The notes under the pieces are model-generated. The model worked only from the letters and a program-made list of their open reading frames with translations. It ran no database searches and was not told where the DNA came from. A program made the position numbers and the translations under genes. 64,000 nt of DNA from Candidatus Undinarchaeales archaeon (lineage in GTDB: Archaea > SpSt-1190 > JASMDC01), in the NCBI GenBank assembly GCA_030753015.1, contig JASMDC010000015.1, positions 1 to 64,000 of the forward strand, written 5' to 3'. Below are positions 61,619 through 64,000 of this stretch, piece by piece (the stretch's first letter is position 1; every line of letters starts with the position of its first letter).

Positions 61619-62353
61619 TCACGCCAGCTCGTAGATGTGCGTGACGGGGTCCGAGTAGACAAGCCAGAACCCATCGATACGCGCCCCGACGAAGGCATCC
61701 CCCAGGACCGTCCCCTTGACGGGCCCCGGTTCACGGCCTGCTGCGATGAAGATGGCGTCGGCCTTGGCAGCGTCCTCGGCATGGACGTACAGGTACCCTG
61801 CGCCGTGGACCTTCATCACCGTTCGTGTATCGGCGGGATCGTAGGCGAGCAGTGCATCTGCCACGTCCCGGACGAGCGCGTGGGGCACGCAGTCGGGGCA
61901 GATGATGTCGTCTGCGGGCATCCCCAGGTACTTGGATACCGTCACCGGCAACAGCTCCCTCGAGGGTGCGTCGATCACCGGCTCGCGCTCGCCGTAGGCG
62001 CGGATGGCATGACCGTAGTCCCACCATGAAAGGACGTGCGCGTCCGGCGGCGTGTTCCTGTGCAGCCAGTCGAGGCCGGGCCGCATGGAGCGCGGGAGCG
62101 TCTGGTCGGGGATGATGGTGCGGTTGCCCCTGGTGTACCGCATAAGGGTGATCTCTCGCGCGGCCGTGCCGTGGCCGACCTCCTCGGTGACAAGCTCCAG
62201 GTCGTACCTGCCGCCGATACGCTCGACGTTCTCATCGATATTCCCGGGGCCGTCTGGATTCCCGTACCCCGTTCCGTCCAAGTAGTTGATGGAGATGATC
62301 GCACAAATGATCAGGATCCCGAGGCCCGTCAGCACGTACCGGGTGTCCGTCAT
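61619..62353 (-). CDS. One-membrane-segment protein with WWDYG motif (STT3-like C-terminal domain)
   Basis: 244 residues. One N-terminal membrane helix (VLTGLGILIICAIISI) then a soluble domain with SMRPGLDWLHRNTPPDAHVLSWWDYGHAIRAYGEREPVIDAPSRE. WWDYG is the signature of the C-terminal domain of oligosaccharyltransferase STT3/AglB. The dozen membrane helices with the catalytic DxD and acidic residues of STT3 are absent. It cannot itself transfer glycans; a partner or sequon-recognition role is inferred. TATTTATGG about 26 nt before the ATG supports a leaderless start. Confidence 0.7.
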   Translation of the reverse strand: MTDTRYVLTGLGILIICAIISINYLDGTGYGNPDGPGNIDENVERIGGRYDLELVTEEVGHGTAAREITLMRYTRGNRTIIPDQTLPRSMRPGLDWLHRNTPPDAHVLSWWDYGHAIRAYGEREPVIDAPSRELLPVTVSKYLGMPADDIICPDCVPHALVRDVADALLAYDPADTRTVMKVHGAGYLYVHAEDAAKADAIFIAAGREPGPVKGTVLGDAFVGARIDGFWLVYSDPVTHIYELA

Positions 62354-62415
62354 CCTGCAATTGATTCAGGCGTGGATGCCATAAATACGTGCTGAGCGCA
62401 AAAAAGGCCTTAAAA

Positions 62416-63117
62416 TCAGGCCTTTTGGGGCTTACTTTCAACGTTCACGACGCTCCCGACGCCCACCTGGCGGAAGGTGCGGGGGAACAGCTCGGGGAAC
62501 CGGTCCGGCTCCCGAGTGCAGTGGCACGGGGCCACCAGAGAGAGGTTTTCCAGCTGCCCGGGGTCCTTTGCGTCATGCATCCCGCCCAGGATGCCCCTGA
62601 CCCGGCCGTGTAGGCTCGCTGCATCCAGCACCGGGGCAAAGCCGGGATGACAGCACCCGGTGACTGCCAGAACGCCGGTCCCGGCGTCGACGACCAGCGC
62701 CTGCTCTTTCAGTTCACCGCCCAGAGCCGGTGTCGTGCGCACGCCCGGCACCACCCTGCTGCCGTCCTCGGTCCCCGTCACCGAAACGTCGGCGCGGTTG
62801 GACAGCTCGATGCGCAGGTGTCGGGGGATGCCCTCGGGAACGTACAGCGGCACATCCCCCCTGGCCTCGAGGAAGCGTGCGAGACCCCCCAGATGGTCCC
62901 AGTGCGGGTGCGAGAGCACCACGGCATCGACCGACCGGATATCCACTCTCAGCTCTGCCATGTTGTGCAGGAGAAGTCCGCCGTCGAAGCCAGCGTCGAA
63001 CAGTACCTTTCCGCCGGGCACCTCTGCGAGGCAGGAAAAGCCCCAGCCGCAGCGCAGCGAGGTCGAAGCACCTGGCGCGAGCCGGTTGTCGTACAGCACC
63101 GTCAGGCGCGCGGTCAT
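62416..63117 (-). CDS. MBL-fold hydrolase, COG1237-like
   Basis: 233 residues. Metal motif SHPHWDHLGG (H70, H72, D74, H75 approximately), GCCHPG, GGMHDAK and PCHCTRE as in COG1237 proteins related to beta-ribofuranosylaminobenzene-5'-phosphate-side reactions of methanopterin synthesis. Exact function unproven. Twelve bp after the AAA ATPase stop, so it may be in the same operon. Confidence 0.75.
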   Translation of the reverse strand: MTARLTVLYDNRLAPGASTSLRCGWGFSCLAEVPGGKVLFDAGFDGGLLLHNMAELRVDIRSVDAVVLSHPHWDHLGGLARFLEARGDVPLYVPEGIPRHLRIELSNRADVSVTGTEDGSRVVPGVRTTPALGGELKEQALVVDAGTGVLAVTGCCHPGFAPVLDAASLHGRVRGILGGMHDAKDPGQLENLSLVAPCHCTREPDRFPELFPRTFRQVGVGSVVNVESKPQKA

Positions 63118-63129
63118 AGCAGCCGTCCC

Positions 63130-64000
63130 TCACCGCATGTAGAAGAGGTCTTCTGCTGGCTCCTCCTTGATCTGGGGAGCAGCGAGCGCCTTCTGTACGA
63201 GCTCGTAGAACTTCTTGACCTCCTTGGTAAGAGAGGGGTGCACCTTCTCGCGGGCCTTCTCGAACTCCGCCAGGGAGACCTGCTTGGCCTCCATGTCCTT
63301 GCGGAGGGCAAAGATGGCCGACTCGCGACAGATGGCCTCCAGGTCGCTGCCAACGCAGTTCTCGGTCTCCTTGGCCAGCTTCTTGAGGTTCACGTCCTTT
63401 GCCAGCGGCATGTTCTTGGTGTGCACCTTCAGGATCTCGAGACGCGCTGCCTCGTCGGGAGCGCCAACAAGGATGTGGCGGTCGAACCGGCCCGCGCGCA
63501 TGAGCCCGCGGTCGATGATGTCCGGTCGGTTCGTGGCGCCGATGATGACCACGTCCTGGAGGTCCTCCAGCCCGTCGATCTCGGTGAGCATCTGGTTGAC
63601 GACCCGTTCCTCGGCCTTGTGCGAGCCCTCTCCCCCGCGGGAGGACGCGATGGCGTCCAGCTCGTCGAAGAACACCACCGTGGGCGCTACCTGGCGAGCC
63701 TTGCGGAAGATCTCCCGGATGGCCTTCTCGGATTCGCCCAGCCACTTGGAGAGGACCTCGGGGCCCTTGACCGAGATGAAGTTGGCCTCGCTCTCGTTGG
63801 ACACGGCCTTTGCGAGCAGGGTCTTTCCGGTGCCCGGCGGTCCGTAGAGGAGGATGCCCGTGGGCGGTCTGATGCCCAATCGGTCGAACGCGGCCTTGTT
63901 CTTTAGCGGCCATTCCACGGCCTCGACCAGCTCCTGCTTGATGTCAGCGCAGCCGCCGATGTCGTCCCACGTGATGTTCGGTACCTCGACCAGCACCTCG
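63130..64000 (-). CDS. CDC48/VCP-type AAA ATPase, C-terminal part (cut by window end)
   Basis: The last 290 residues are a second AAA domain: [23 protein letters not shown] (Walker A), [11 protein letters not shown] (Walker B), [23 protein letters not shown] (sensor/arginine finger region) and the [11 protein letters not shown] linker typical before D2. The frame is open to the window end, so D1 and the N-domain lie beyond 64000. Unfolds or remodels proteins, often with the proteasome. Ends with [11 protein letters not shown]; archaeal CDC48 tails carry a hydrophobic-Tyr-x motif similar to this. Confidence 0.92.
   Translation of the reverse strand, partial: EVLVEVPNITWDDIGGCADIKQELVEAVEWPLKNKAAFDRLGIRPPTGILLYGPPGTGKTLLAKAVSNESEANFISVKGPEVLSKWLGESEKAIREIFRKARQVAPTVVFFDELDAIASSRGGEGSHKAEERVVNQMLTEIDGLEDLQDVVIIGATNRPDIIDRGLMRAGRFDRHILVGAPDEAARLEILKVHTKNMPLAKDVNLKKLAKETENCVGSDLEAICRESAIFALRKDMEAKQVSLAEFEKAREKVHPSLTKEVKKFYELVQKALAAPQIKEEPAEDLFYMR

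Noticed and set aside
1..64000. CRISPR arrays
   Set aside because: No set of regularly spaced identical repeats with variable spacers was seen; R1 and R2 copies are kilobases apart.

Overview
The window looks like a GC-rich archaeal chromosome. The evidence is a tRNA-Phe(GAA) with a 40-nt intron at the canonical 37/38 position, TATA boxes about 22-30 nt upstream of many start codons (including GTG starts, which suggests leaderless mRNAs), an archaeal class III (pilin-type) signal peptide, a CDC48-type AAA ATPase, DUF234 ATPase, DUF1616-like and HTH_45-like proteins. An Rnf ferredoxin complex (rnfA end, rnfB) opens the window. The exact lineage cannot be fixed from this sequence; a euryarchaeal or DPANN-like group is possible.

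Layout. 1-4.7 kb: rnfA'-rnfB, a secreted lipoprotein propeller, DUF2293 and a small unknown gene. 4.7-14.3 kb: a mobile-element zone. An IS21 element (5258-7613) splits a DUF457/YdjM-type membrane gene in two. A second copy of the 3' end of the PEP carboxykinase gene lies beyond that gene. PEP carboxykinase, an alpha/beta hydrolase, a lone TnpB and an IS1182-type element follow. 14.3-25 kb: MBL hydrolase and GT39-like glycosyltransferase, small zinc-ribbon and membrane proteins, a seven-repeat Calx-beta surface protein, a ParB/SbnI-fold protein, the AmrS radical SAM enzyme, a second radical SAM protein and tRNA-Phe. 25-41 kb: mainly housekeeping and cell-surface genes (WD40 surface protein, dcd, lipoproteins, threonine synthase, CNNM-type protein, glucose-6-phosphate isomerase, HD phosphohydrolase, leuC-leuD-like plus isocitrate/isopropylmalate dehydrogenase operon, two winged-helix regulators). 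41-46.4 kb: unknown gene, a very large TIM-barrel protein with an inserted region, and a 714-residue coiled-coil protein. 46.5-51 kb: accessory segment with an IS1634-type element interrupting a GNAT gene, an isoprenylcysteine methyltransferase fragment, arsM, a bacteriohemerythrin and three copies of a direct repeat. 51-55.6 kb: gamma-glutamyltranspeptidase, YfhO-like membrane protein and an unknown gene. 55.7-61.1 kb: single-gene units separated by five same-direction copies of a repeat resembling a tRNA 3' end, a non-coding region with a predicted pseudoknot, and an MDR-GNAT gene chimera. 61-64 kb: unknown gene, a one-membrane-segment protein carrying the WWDYG motif of oligosaccharyltransferases, a COG1237-type MBL protein and the CDC48-type ATPase running off the end.

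The central-metabolism genes (PEP carboxykinase, PGI, aconitase-family pair plus dehydrogenase) and Rnf suggest gluconeogenic/fermentative carbon flow with ferredoxin-linked membrane energetics; this is inference. The best leads for something undescribed are the 55.7-60.3 kb repeat-separated gene array with its pseudoknot RNA candidate, the large TIM-barrel/coiled-coil pair, and the minimal WWDYG protein. The two interrupted genes can be reconstructed base by base from the sequence.
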